A stretch of DNA of 37,502 nt from Elusimicrobiota bacterium (GTDB lineage Bacteria > Elusimicrobiota > Elusimicrobia > UBA1565 > UBA9628), in assembly GCA_030696455.1 (NCBI GenBank), contig JAUYSH010000135.1, forward strand, positions 1 to 37,502. The letters run 5' to 3'. Under the pieces are notes generated by a model that worked only from the letters and a program-made list of their open reading frames with translations, did not search any database and was not told the origin of the DNA. Positions 22,601-29,508 of this stretch are shown one piece after another. A program made the position numbers and the translations under genes. Every line of letters starts with the position of its first letter. Position 1 is the stretch's first letter.

Positions 22601-23047
22601 GTCATGAAGGGCTACCTCGGCGACGAGGCGCGCACGGCCGAGGTCGTCAAGGACGGCTACTACGTGACCGGCGACATCGCCCGCATCGACGAGGACGGCT
22701 TCGTCACCTTGACCGACCGGCTCTCGCGCTTCTCCAAGGTCGCCGGCGAGATGGTGCCGCACGTCAAGGTCGAGGAGAGCCTTCACGAGGTCCATGGCGT
22801 CCTCGACCTGACCTTCATCGTCGCGGGCGTGCCCGACGAGAAGCGCGGGGAGCGGCTCGTCGTCCTGCACAAGGCCGAGGTCGAGGTCGACGTCCTCCTT
22901 AAGAAGCTCGCCGACACCGGCCTGCCCAAGCTTTGGCTGCCGGACCGATCGAACTTCCACAAGGTCGAGGGATTCCCGCTTCTCGGCTCGGGCAAGGTGG
23001 ACATGCAGGCGCTCAAGGCCGAGGCCCGGCGCCTCGAGGCGTCCTGA
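19655..23047 (+). CDS. aas: LplT-PlsC-Aas fusion: lysophospholipid transporter/acyltransferase/acyl-ACP synthetase
   Basis: A 1130-residue three-part protein. Residues 1 to about 395 are an MFS transporter of the LplT type (FLAAQATGAFNDNAFKTF, MGAHSAFFGPVKFSILPEL). Next is a PlsC acyltransferase with HX4D at His438-Asp443 (ANHVSFVDA) and FAEGEIS. From about 625 comes an AMP-forming acyl-ACP synthetase with P-loop TSGSTGTPKG near 779-788, GYGATELSP, YVTGDIARIDEDG and a C-terminal catalytic Lys in GSGKVDM. In E. coli the same steps use two proteins, LplT and Aas: lysophospholipid is flipped inward, then reacylated. The combined architecture is known in other bacteria. The start is GTG at 19655 in a GTGA overlap with the M48 stop; the frame is open further upstream but only as a shadow of the peptidase gene. 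Around the PlsC/AMP junction (about 21290-21640) base composition and codon use change. Confidence 0.93.
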   Translation: MSPRTASAGFRGFLAAQATGAFNDNAFKTFVVLSVVAAAPQDAPGFIALAGGAFILPFLLFSTAGGDMADRWPKARLVAIFKAIEIALMLLAVPALAARSAPALVVLLFLMGAHSAFFGPVKFSILPELVDDAELSNANGLVQMWSFGAIILGTACAAELVTLAGGRPGLAAAAFAAVAAAGFLASLLIPASKAARPGAVLSFNVVSSTAANLRHLAALESVNLATYAAAFFWFVGAMFQMNLLIYGTRLMGLSEPACGRLQVLLALGIGAGSFIAGRLSCGRVELGLVPVGALGLVIFGADLAFAAHSMNRVAFDLLMAGLSAGFYAVPLQAFIQQRSAAGELGRVVATGSFLCFTAILIATGALWALDAKFRLDPAQVFLVTAAMSAAVAFEILRRLPDFFLRLLFLPLTRLVYSIRAVGQENVPLDGPVLLVANHVSFVDAILIAMANQRLVRFLMLRAYYDLPVAGWFFRAMGCIPVSSGDGPKALVASFKRAREYMMSGEAVCIFAEGEISRHGQMQRFKRGFESMVHGVEVPIVPVHLDEVWGSIFSFSEGRIIFKWPRRIPYRVTVSFGKPLPATASAFEVRQAILALGAEAFSHRLQDSPPLPLAFSRQAKGRPFALSMADSSGTRLSALQSLTGSYLLGKAVSVNLAEGEENTGIFLPPSVPAALVNIGLGLHGKVAINLNYTASKEVVDACINKAGIRTIVTSRKFSEKLGWEPNGKKIYVEDLAPAFSPFAKAAHAALFLVTPSFLLERTFFRLARGPLDRLATIMFTSGSTGTPKGVMLTHANVLANLEAVAQVIQFGPDDRMLGVLPFFHSFGFTVTLWMPLRLGMGTVYHYNPLDARRIGDLAEEFKVTCLLGTPTFLLAWMRRVEAAKFKTLRRVVVGAEKLRAEVAKAFEEKYGLTPLEGYGATELSPVASVNIPDIAWPGIKQTGTKLGTVGQPLPGVFMKVVDPDTGRELGADQPGLLLVKGPNVMKGYLGDEARTAEVVKDGYYVTGDIARIDEDGFVTLTDRLSRFSKVAGEMVPHVKVEESLHEVHGVLDLTFIVAGVPDEKRGERLVVLHKAEVEVDVLLKKLADTGLPKLWLPDRSNFHKVEGFPLLGSGKVDMQALKAEARRLEAS
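21491..21632 (+). repeat. Hairpins inside the PlsC/AMP-ligase junction of aas
   Basis: A 10-bp stem with 4-nt loop (GCCTTTAGCC at 21491-21500, loop GTCA, partner 21505-21514) and a 7-bp stem with GAA triloop (21616-21622 with 21626-21632) lie within the coding sequence. The surrounding 350 bp is visibly less GC-rich and uses the otherwise avoided TTA leucine codon at least four times. They could be traces of an inserted palindromic repeat kept in frame. Confidence 0.4.
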
Positions 23048-23065
23048 AGCCCGTCCCTTAAGGGC

Positions 23066-23071
23066 TATAAT
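23066..23071 (+). promoter_or_regulatory. -10 box TATAAT, 9 nt before start codon
   Basis: A perfect TATAAT ends 9 nt before the ATG at 23081 in the 33-bp gap after aas. The best -35 match, CTGAAG, is poor and overlaps the aas stop. The promoter would let the CNNM gene be expressed apart from the upstream operon, as a leaderless mRNA. Confidence 0.6.
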
Positions 23072-23080
23072 CCCCGCACG

Positions 23081-24586
23081 ATGATGATGTTCCTGCTGGT
23101 CGCCGGGCTGGTCGCCGCCAACGCGCTCTTCGTGCTCATGGAGTTCGCGATGGTGCGCGTGCGCCCGGCCCGCGTCGAGGTGCTCGCGCGGCGCGGCAGC
23201 AAGCGGGCCCTGGCGGTGCAGGAGGTGCTGACGCGCCTCGACGATTATCTCGCCGCGATCCAGGTGGGCATCACGGTCATCGCGCTCGCCCTCGGCGCCG
23301 TCGGCGAGCCGGCCGTCACCGCGGCCCTGAGCGAACGCCTCTCGGGGCTGTTCTCCGCCCTGCCGCCGCACTGGACCCGGATCATCTCGTTCTCCATCGC
23401 CGTGTCGACCTTGGCCGTGCTTCAGATCGTGCTGGCCGAGCTCGTCCCGCGCGCGGTGGCGATCAATTACGCCGAGCCGCTCGCGCTGTGGGGGGCGGCC
23501 CCGCTCAAGGTCCTGGCCGGGGTGCTGCGCCTTCCGATCCGCGCGATGACGGCCTCCTCCGCCGCGATCCTGCGCGTGTTCGGCCTCAAGCCCGCCTCGG
23601 AGGCGGAGCACACGGTCGGCATCGACGAGATGCGCATCCTGCTCGGCGAGACGCAGGAGAAGGGCGCCATCCCGCTCGAGCGCCTGCTCCTGCTCGAGAA
23701 CCTCTTCGACTTCGGCTCGGCGAAGGTCGCCGACGCGCTGCGGCCGCGCGAGCGCATCGCCTTCTTGTCGCTGTCGCGGTCCTGGGCGGAGAACCTCGAC
23801 GTCATCCGCGACAAACGCTACTCGCGCTACCCGCTGTGCGAGACGGACCTCGACACGGCGATCGGCTACGTGCACGTCAAGGACCTCGTGCTCGTCGACG
23901 GGGGCGCGGAGCCGGACCTGAAGCTCCTTCGCCGCGACCTTTACGAGGTGTCCGCCGGCGAGTCCCTCGAGAAGCTGCTCAAGACCATGCCCGACAAGGG
24001 CGTGCACCTCGCGATCGTGCGCGACCCTCTCAACCGCATCCTGGGCCTGCTGACGCTCGAGGACATCATGGAGGAGCTCGTCGGCGAGGTCCGCGACGAG
24101 TTCGAGAAGATGACGGGCTGGATGGAGGGAGAGTTCTTCGCGGGCGCGGCGGTCGACGCGAACCTGCCCACGACCGAGCGCAAGGCGACGATCCGGCATC
24201 TGATGGACAAGATGAAGGCCGCCAACCCCGAGCTCGACGCCGAGGCCGCCTTCGCCGCGGTGTGGGAGCGCGAGCTCAAGTTCGCGAGCGCGGTCGGCCG
24301 GGGCGTGCTCGTGCCGCACGCGCGCCTTCCCGGCCTGAAGGCGCCGTTGATCGCGGTCGGCCGCTTCGCCAAGGCCCCGCCCCTGCCCACGCCCGACGGC
24401 GTGCCGCTGCGCCTCGTCTTCCTGATCATGACCCCTCTCGAAACGCCCACGATGCAGCTCAAGGTGCTCCAGCGCATCGCCTCGCTCGTCACCAACGAGA
24501 CCTTGCGCCGCAAGATCCTCCGCGCCAAGACCGACGAGACCCTCCTCAACCTCCTGCGCACCGCCGACACCCTCCTCGCGACCTGA
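23081..24586 (+). CDS. CNNM/DUF21 transporter-like protein with CBS pair and PTS EIIA-like C-terminus
   Basis: A 501-residue membrane protein. Residues 1 to about 185 form the DUF21/CNNM membrane domain (FVLMEFAMVRVRPARVEVLA, IQVGITVIALALGAVGEPA). A CBS-domain pair follows at about 205-345 (YSRYPLCE, VHVKDLVLV, ILGLLTLEDIMEELVGE). Most relatives then carry a CorC_HlyC domain. Here the last ~145 residues instead look like a PTS EIIA-type-2/PtsN fold, with the phospho-accepting His at 413 in GVLVPHARLPGL and a TPLETPTMQLKVLQRIA helix. CNNM proteins are linked to Mg2+ or Na+ export. An EIIA domain suggests control by phosphorylation or nitrogen-PTS-like signalling, but no EI or HPr gene is in the window. 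Start supported by TATAAT 9 nt upstream; three Met codons stand in tandem there. Confidence 0.82.
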   Translation: MMMFLLVAGLVAANALFVLMEFAMVRVRPARVEVLARRGSKRALAVQEVLTRLDDYLAAIQVGITVIALALGAVGEPAVTAALSERLSGLFSALPPHWTRIISFSIAVSTLAVLQIVLAELVPRAVAINYAEPLALWGAAPLKVLAGVLRLPIRAMTASSAAILRVFGLKPASEAEHTVGIDEMRILLGETQEKGAIPLERLLLLENLFDFGSAKVADALRPRERIAFLSLSRSWAENLDVIRDKRYSRYPLCETDLDTAIGYVHVKDLVLVDGGAEPDLKLLRRDLYEVSAGESLEKLLKTMPDKGVHLAIVRDPLNRILGLLTLEDIMEELVGEVRDEFEKMTGWMEGEFFAGAAVDANLPTTERKATIRHLMDKMKAANPELDAEAAFAAVWERELKFASAVGRGVLVPHARLPGLKAPLIAVGRFAKAPPLPTPDGVPLRLVFLIMTPLETPTMQLKVLQRIASLVTNETLRRKILRAKTDETLLNLLRTADTLLAT

Positions 24587-24591
24587 AACAT

Positions 24592-24667
24592 GGTGCCAGG
24601 CCTCCCAGTAACCCATTACCCGCCAACGCGGGCGGGACAGTAATGGGATAATGGGAGGCCTGGCACC
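24592..24667. repeat. Palindromic element PE4 (76 bp)
   Basis: Arms 24592-24619 and 24640-24667 pair over 28 bp with two mismatches around a 20-nt GC-rich centre. Tip GGTGCCAGGCCT, total length and most of the arm sequence equal PE1 at 1394-1469, about 23 kb away. It starts 5 nt after the CNNM gene stop. Confidence 0.9.
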
Positions 24668-24687
24668 AAGCGCCCCTGTCTAAGATG

Positions 24688-24693
24688 TATTAT
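24688..24693 (+). promoter_or_regulatory. -10 box TATTAT, 6 nt before hemE start
   Basis: TATTAT lies 6 nt before the ATG at 24700. An earlier in-frame ATG at 24685 overlaps the box, so 24700 is the better start. No clear -35 is seen, and palindromic element PE4 ends 20 bp upstream. Confidence 0.5.
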
Positions 24694-24699
24694 TTAGGC

Positions 24700-25728
24700 A
24701 TGAGCAGCGAAAAACTGAGATTTTTACGGGCTTGCCGTTCCCAGCCGGTCGATGCGACCCCCGTGTGGTTCATGCGCCAGGCCGGACGCTACATGGCCGA
24801 GTACCGGGAACTGCGCAAGACGCACTCCATCCTCGCGTTGGCCAAAACGCCGGAACTGGCCTGCGAGGTGACGCTTCAGCCCGTGCGTGCTTTGCCGATC
24901 GACGCCGCGATCCTTTTCGCCGACATCCTGCTGGTTCTCGAGCCGATGGGGCTCAAGCTCAAGTTCGCTCCCGGCCCGACGATCTCCAACCCCGTGCGCA
25001 CCGAGGCCGACATCAAGCGGCTGAGGGTCAAGGACGCCGCCGCCGACCTCGATTGCGTGTTCCAGGCCGTGAGGCTCATCCGCCGCGAGACCGAGGGCAA
25101 GGTCGGGCTGATCGGCTTCGCCGGCGCTCCGTTCACCGTCGCCAGCTACATGATCGAGGGCGGCCACTCCGACCACTACAAGCTCACCAAGGCGATGATG
25201 ACCGACCGCCCCGACCTGTGGGACGCCCTGATGAAGAAGGTCCGGACCGTCACGGCCGAGTATCTCGAGGCCCAGGTGAAGGCCGGCGCCCAGGCCGTTC
25301 AGCTCTTCGACTCGTGGATCGGCGTGCTCTCGCCCGACCAGTACCGGCGCCACGTGCGGCCGCACTCGAAGTGGATCCTCGATCGCCTGGAGAAGTCCGG
25401 CGTCCCCGTCATCTCCTTCGGCACCGACACCAACGGCTTCCTCGAGGATTTCGCCTCGGCCGGCGGCTCGGTGATCGGCGTGGACTGGCGCATCGACATG
25501 GACGTCGCGCGCCGCCGGCTCGGCAAGAAGGCGGTGCAGGGCAATCTCGATCCGATCCTGCTCTTTTCCGGCAAGAAGGCCTTGAAGGCGGCGGTCAAGG
25601 ACATCATCGACCGGAATAACGGACGCAGCGGCCATATCTTCAATCTGGGCCACGGAATCCTGCCGACGACGCCGGTCGACACCGTCAAGATGGTCGCGGA
25701 TTGGGTGCACGAGTTCAGCCGGAAATGA
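24700..25728 (+). CDS. hemE: Uroporphyrinogen decarboxylase
   Basis: A 342-residue cytoplasmic enzyme of normal family length that converts uroporphyrinogen III to coproporphyrinogen III in heme synthesis. Signatures are clear: PVWFMRQAGRYMAEYR near the N-terminus, with the Arg and Gln that hold substrate carboxylates; FADILLVLEPMG with the catalytic Asp; GFAGAPFTVASYMIEGG; QLFDSWIG; and FNLGHGILP at the C-terminus. It is first of a five-gene operon, and its stop overlaps the hemG start (ATGA). Initiation is likely leaderless. Confidence 0.96.
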   Translation: MSSEKLRFLRACRSQPVDATPVWFMRQAGRYMAEYRELRKTHSILALAKTPELACEVTLQPVRALPIDAAILFADILLVLEPMGLKLKFAPGPTISNPVRTEADIKRLRVKDAAADLDCVFQAVRLIRRETEGKVGLIGFAGAPFTVASYMIEGGHSDHYKLTKAMMTDRPDLWDALMKKVRTVTAEYLEAQVKAGAQAVQLFDSWIGVLSPDQYRRHVRPHSKWILDRLEKSGVPVISFGTDTNGFLEDFASAGGSVIGVDWRIDMDVARRRLGKKAVQGNLDPILLFSGKKALKAAVKDIIDRNNGRSGHIFNLGHGILPTTPVDTVKMVADWVHEFSRK

Positions 25729-27167
25729 GACCGGGAAGACCGCCGGCGACGAAGCGCGTCGTCGTCCTCGGGGGCGGCATTTCCGGCCTCGTCGCCGCCT
25801 ATGAGCTCGTCAAGCGCGGCGCTCCGATCGAGGTGACGGTCCTCGAGGCGAGCAAGACCCTCGGCGGCAAGATCCGCACCGAGTCCATCGACGGACAGAT
25901 TTTCGAGACCGGCCCGGACAGCTTCCTGACGACCAAGCCCGAGATGCTCGAGCTGGTGCGCGAGCTCGGCCTGGCCAACGAACTGATCGGCACCGGGCCG
26001 GACGCCGGCGTCGACATCCTGCTCGGCGGTCGCCTGGTGCCGATGCCCGCGGGCATGAACCTGGTCGCCCCGACCCGCCTGCTCCCATTTCTGCTCACGC
26101 CCCTCTTTTCGCCCGCAGCGAAGCTCCATATGGCCCTCGAGCCCCTCCGGCCTTCGCGCGGGGACGGCAAGGATGAGTCGCTGGCGGATTTCGCGCGCCG
26201 CCGCCTGGGCGCGGAGGCCCTCGAGCGCCTCGTGGCGCCCATGCTCGCCGGCATTTATGCCGGCGACCCGGAGCGCATGAGCGTGGCCAGCACCTTCCCG
26301 CAGCTGCTCGACATGGAGAAGAGGGGGGGGCTCGTCAAATCGATGTGGCTGGGCTGGCTCGGGACGAAGCGCGCCGCCCGGCGCGACGGCCTGACGACCT
26401 TCATGACGCTGAAAGGCGGCCTGTCCATGGTCGTCGACGCGCTGCAGCGCCGCCTGCCGCCGCGCAGCGTGCGACTGGACACCCCCGCGCAAGCCGTGCG
26501 CCGCCGCGAGGGACATTGGGAGGTGGTCACCCCCAACGCCGTGATCGAGGCCGACGCCGTGATCTCGGCCTTGCCCGCCTACACGTTCGCCGACTGCATC
26601 GAGGGCATCGACCCCGAGCTCGCCGTGCGCCTTCGCGAGATCCCGTTCTCCTCGACGGCGACGTCGGTGCTGATCTACGACGACAAGGACATCCCGGTCA
26701 AACCGAAGGGCTTCGGCTTCCTCGCGCCGAAGGGGGAAGGGCTGACCGTGACGGCCGCCACCTACTCTTCGGCCAAGTTCCCGGGCCGGGCCATCCCGGG
26801 CCGCACGACCGTCCGCGCCTTCATCGGCGGCGCCGGGCGCGACGCCGACGCGGAGGGCGCGATCACGCGTCTCGAGTCGCGCGTGCGCGGCGACATCGAC
26901 AAGGTGCTCGCCCTGAAGGGCGCCAAGCCCGCGGCGATGAAGACGACGCGCTGGATCAAGACCAATCCGCAGTACGAGGTCGGCCATGCGCGCCGCCTCG
27001 ACCGCCTGGGTTCGTGCCTGAAGGGGCATCAGGGGCTCATCCTCGCCGGCGCCTCGTACGGCGGCGTGGGGCTGCCCGACTGCGTGCGCTCGGGACGCCG
27101 CGCCGCGGAGCTCGTTTTCGCCGGATCACGGAGGAGCCATGACGCCGTACGCCCAGGACTTGCTTAG
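25725..27167 (+). CDS. hemG: Protoporphyrinogen/coproporphyrinogen oxidase, FAD type (HemG/HemY)
   Basis: A 480-residue FAD enzyme. The dinucleotide motif VVVLGGGISGLVAAYEL lies at about 11-27, followed by EASKTLGGKIRTE and the substrate-binding region FETGPDSFLTTKPEM. The C-terminal FAD motif is GLILAGASYGGVGLPDCV. Whether it acts on protoporphyrinogen IX or, as in monoderm bacteria, on coproporphyrinogen III cannot be told from sequence alone. The ATG overlaps the hemE stop in ATGA, so the frame continuing upstream is ignored. Its 3' end overlaps the mgtC-like gene by 29 nt. The neighbouring hemE supports the heme role; later steps are not in the window. Confidence 0.93.
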   Translation: MRPGRPPATKRVVVLGGGISGLVAAYELVKRGAPIEVTVLEASKTLGGKIRTESIDGQIFETGPDSFLTTKPEMLELVRELGLANELIGTGPDAGVDILLGGRLVPMPAGMNLVAPTRLLPFLLTPLFSPAAKLHMALEPLRPSRGDGKDESLADFARRRLGAEALERLVAPMLAGIYAGDPERMSVASTFPQLLDMEKRGGLVKSMWLGWLGTKRAARRDGLTTFMTLKGGLSMVVDALQRRLPPRSVRLDTPAQAVRRREGHWEVVTPNAVIEADAVISALPAYTFADCIEGIDPELAVRLREIPFSSTATSVLIYDDKDIPVKPKGFGFLAPKGEGLTVTAATYSSAKFPGRAIPGRTTVRAFIGGAGRDADAEGAITRLESRVRGDIDKVLALKGAKPAAMKTTRWIKTNPQYEVGHARRLDRLGSCLKGHQGLILAGASYGGVGLPDCVRSGRRAAELVFAGSRRSHDAVRPGLA

Positions 27168-27780
27168 CCTCACCGTCGCCCTCGCCCTAGGAGCCTTCAT
27201 CGGGCTGGAGCGCGAGCTCAGCGACAAGGCCGCGGGCCTGCGCACGAACATCCTGATCTGCGTCGGCTCCTGCCTGTTCGCGATCCTCTCCCGCCTGCTC
27301 GCCGATTCGATCGGGACCGACGTGACGCGCATCGCCGCGCAGATCGTCTCCGGCATCGGCTTCCTCGGCGCGGGCGCGATCATGCGCGAGGGCGAGCACG
27401 TAACGGGTCTGACCACGGCGGCCACGATCTGGGTCGTCGCCGCCATCGGCGTTACGGTCGGCTTCGGCTATTATTCGCTCGCGGCCGCCGCCGCCGTGAT
27501 GACCTTGGTCGTCCAGGGCGTGTTTCCGCATCTCGACACGATGATCGACGAGCTGCGCCAGCGGCATACGTTCAAGATCGCCTCCGACCTCAACGACGAC
27601 GGCCTCGAACAGATCAAGACCATCTTCCGCAACTCGGACGTCAAGGTCCTGCGCCGCAAGCTGATGAAGCGCGCGAACCTGTACTACAGCGAGTGGTACG
27701 TCGCCGGCCCGCGCCTCGAGCAGAAGAACGTCGTGCGCATGCTCCTCGACAACAAGCATGTCCGGGAGCTCACCTACTAA
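27139..27780 (+). CDS. MgtC/SapB-family membrane protein
   Basis: A 213-residue protein. The N-terminal half is the MgtC/SapB membrane domain with four to five helices and the family motif GAFIGLERELSDKAAGLRTN at about 18-37, then GIGFLGAGAIMREG and GLTTAATIW. The C-terminal half (about 135-213) is a soluble ACT-like domain (HTFKIASDLNDDGLEQIK). MgtC proteins support growth at low Mg2+ and in pathogens modulate the F1Fo ATPase; many members have unknown roles. GGAGG lies 4 nt before the ATG, inside the hemG 3' end. The overlap indicates operon co-expression rather than a shared pathway. Confidence 0.9.
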   Translation: MTPYAQDLLSLTVALALGAFIGLERELSDKAAGLRTNILICVGSCLFAILSRLLADSIGTDVTRIAAQIVSGIGFLGAGAIMREGEHVTGLTTAATIWVVAAIGVTVGFGYYSLAAAAAVMTLVVQGVFPHLDTMIDELRQRHTFKIASDLNDDGLEQIKTIFRNSDVKVLRRKLMKRANLYYSEWYVAGPRLEQKNVVRMLLDNKHVRELTY

Positions 27781-27781
27781 G

Positions 27782-28819
27782 GTGAACGCGGCCAAGGTCC
27801 AGGCGGCCCTGGCGTCGCTCGGCCTGCCCAAGTTCCGCTGGGAGCAGGTTCGGCAGGCCGTCTTCGCCCAGGCGGTCTCCTCGTACGACGAAATCTCGGT
27901 GCTGCCCGCGCCGACGCGCAAGGCCCTGGCCGAGTCGGCGCCCCTGCTGAGCGTGCGCGAGCGCCGCGTGGACGTCTCCGGCGACGGGCGCGCGCACAAG
28001 GCCCTGCTCGACCTCTCCGACGGCAGCGTCGTCGAGACCGTGCTTTTGCGGCCGAGCGAGACGCGCTGGACCACCTGCATCTCCTCGCAGGTCGGCTGCG
28101 CGGTCGCCTGCACGTTCTGCGCGACGGGCCTTATGGGCCTCAAGCGCAGCCTGACGCCGGAGGAGATCACGGATCAGGTCCTGTTCTGGCGGCAGTACAT
28201 GGCGAAAAAGAACCTGCCCGGCCGATTGGACAATGTCGTCTACATGGGAATGGGGGAGCCCTTCGCCTGCTACGAGCAGGTCTCGGAAAGCTTAAAAACA
28301 CTTCTCGACCAGAAGCAGTTCGGCATCGGGGCGCGGCACATCTCCGTTTCCACGTCGGGGGTCGCTCCGAAGATTTCCCAGTTCGGCCGCGATTTTCCCC
28401 AGGTGAACCTCGCCATCTCCCTGCATGCCGCGACCGACGAGCTGCGCACGCGGCTCGTGCCGATGAACAAGGCCTTCAATCTGGCCGCGCTCGCCTCGTC
28501 GCTGAAGGAATACATCGCCTCCACAAATCGGAAGATATTCTTCGAGTATGTTCTCTTGAAGGGGGAGAACGACCGCCCGGAGGACGCCGACGCGCTGGTG
28601 CGCTGGCTCGATGGCGTCGGGCCGAAGGAGCTTCTCCACGTCAATTTGATCGTGTTCAATCAGACCGACACGGCGCACAAGCCGACCGACGAGCGGGACG
28701 CGCGAGAGTTCCAGGCGCGCATGCTCGCGGGCGGCTATAAATCCACGGTCCGGCAGAACCTGGGGCGCGACATCGACGGCGCCTGCGGCCAGCTGGTCGT
28801 TTTGGAGAGATCCGCATGA
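27782..28819 (+). CDS. rlmN: 23S rRNA (adenine2503-C2)/tRNA methyltransferase RlmN
   Basis: A radical SAM enzyme of 345 residues that methylates C2 of A2503 in 23S rRNA and A37 of some tRNAs. The iron-sulfur motif C-x3-C-x2-C is in GCAVACTFCATG, followed by VVYMGMGEPFACYEQV and ISVSTSGVAPKI. The C-terminal resolving Cys lies in GRDIDGACGQLVV, separating RlmN from simple radical SAM proteins. The start is uncertain: GTG at 27782 follows the mgtC-like stop after 1 nt and fits re-initiation, while ATG at 27758 in the same frame would overlap that gene by 23 nt without a ribosome site. The stop overlaps the next start (ATGA). Confidence 0.93.
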   Translation: MNAAKVQAALASLGLPKFRWEQVRQAVFAQAVSSYDEISVLPAPTRKALAESAPLLSVRERRVDVSGDGRAHKALLDLSDGSVVETVLLRPSETRWTTCISSQVGCAVACTFCATGLMGLKRSLTPEEITDQVLFWRQYMAKKNLPGRLDNVVYMGMGEPFACYEQVSESLKTLLDQKQFGIGARHISVSTSGVAPKISQFGRDFPQVNLAISLHAATDELRTRLVPMNKAFNLAALASSLKEYIASTNRKIFFEYVLLKGENDRPEDADALVRWLDGVGPKELLHVNLIVFNQTDTAHKPTDERDAREFQARMLAGGYKSTVRQNLGRDIDGACGQLVVLERSA

Positions 28820-29298
28820 GCGACGAGTACCGCCAGGAACAGCCCCCGAAGGACATCCGCGATCGCCCCTCCCGGGCCCGCTACGACAAGATCAAGTCCA
28901 CCCTCGACCTCAAGTGGCGGCGCCGCGCCCTGCAGAGCGAGCGCATGACGCGCGAGCTCACCGACCACCTCTGGGACGCGTTCGAGAACCCGTGGACATG
29001 GTGCGGCTTCTGGCTGCTCCAGCCCGACGGCAAGGCCTTCCAGCCGGGCCCCGCTCGTCCCGAGCCCCAAAAGGCCGCGGTCACCGTCGACGGCGCCATC
29101 GCAGACGCCCTGCGCTCCGGCGACGCCAAGCCGGGGGCCACGACGATCTTCGTGCCCGTCTTCGATAAGAACGCCCGGGTCTGGGCGATGTTCGAGGCGC
29201 GCTCCTCCGTCGTGTTCGACGACATGGACGCGCGCTGGATCGAGCGCCTCTTCAAGCCCTTCCAGACGATCGAGAAATTGCCCCCTCAGCAGCTGTAG
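28816..29298 (+). CDS. GAF-like domain protein
   Basis: A 160-residue soluble protein. A highly charged N-terminal 45 residues, probably helical, precede what looks like a GAF domain at about 48-155: NPWTWCGFWLLQPDGKAF resembles the opening strand of GAF/fRMsr proteins, and TIFVPVFDKNARVWAMFEAR with FDDMDARWIERLF the closing strands and helix. The catalytic cysteine set of free methionine-(R)-sulfoxide reductase is not evident, so a ligand-sensing or structural role is as likely. It is the last gene of the hemE operon, coupled to rlmN by ATGA. Family assignment is from pattern only. Confidence 0.65.
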   Translation: MSDEYRQEQPPKDIRDRPSRARYDKIKSTLDLKWRRRALQSERMTRELTDHLWDAFENPWTWCGFWLLQPDGKAFQPGPARPEPQKAAVTVDGAIADALRSGDAKPGATTIFVPVFDKNARVWAMFEARSSVVFDDMDARWIERLFKPFQTIEKLPPQQL

Positions 29299-29324
29299 AC
29301 CTGAATCCCCCGGCCGGAAAAATG

Positions 29325-29357
29325 GCCCGCCCAGGACCGTATAGGTCCCGGGCGGGC
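29325..29357 (+). terminator. Strong hairpin after hemE operon (terminator-like, no U-tract)
   Basis: A 14-bp stem (29325-29338 with 29344-29357, arm GCCCGCCCAGGACC, one mismatch) with GTATA loop sits 26 bp after the GAF gene stop. No T-run follows, so if it ends transcription it does so without a U-tract. Confidence 0.5.
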
Positions 29358-29495
29358 GCTCCTGGTGGGGTCGACGCGGACTGTTGTCGGTTCGAGTAAG
29401 CCTTTCCGCCGCGTCTTGGGAACATCGTAGCAGGCCGCCGTTTCTAATTTATTTCAGGCGGGCGCCGGGGCGTGGCGGATTCGAAATGGATAAGT
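29358..29495. other. Intergenic region with possible structured RNA
   Basis: After the hairpin the gap holds a 7-bp closing stem (GACGCGG 29373-29379 with CCGCGTC 29409-29415) around a 29-nt interior containing GGTTCGAG. No good coding frame is seen. Part may be the leader or promoter region of the next operon. A small structured RNA is possible but unproven. Confidence 0.25.
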
Positions 29496-29501
29496 CATAC
29501 T
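29496..29501 (+). promoter_or_regulatory. -10-like CATACT, 7 nt before start of HEAT/TonB operon
   Basis: CATACT ends 7 nt before the ATG at 29509. A TGGCGG 17 bp upstream is a weak -35. A GGG runs directly into the ATG and is too close to act as a ribosome site. Confidence 0.4.
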
Positions 29502-29508
29502 AAATGGG

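Noticed and set aside
21812-24616. A 934-codon open frame on the minus strand opposite aas and the CNNM gene
   Set aside because: It spans two well-supported genes on the other strand and the gap between them; its His/Asp/Gly/Arg-rich composition is that of an antisense shadow.
29380-29400. A possible tRNA T-loop (GGTTCGAG) in the intergenic gap
   Set aside because: The flanking bases do not form a 5-bp T stem, and no acceptor, D or anticodon arms can be built around it.
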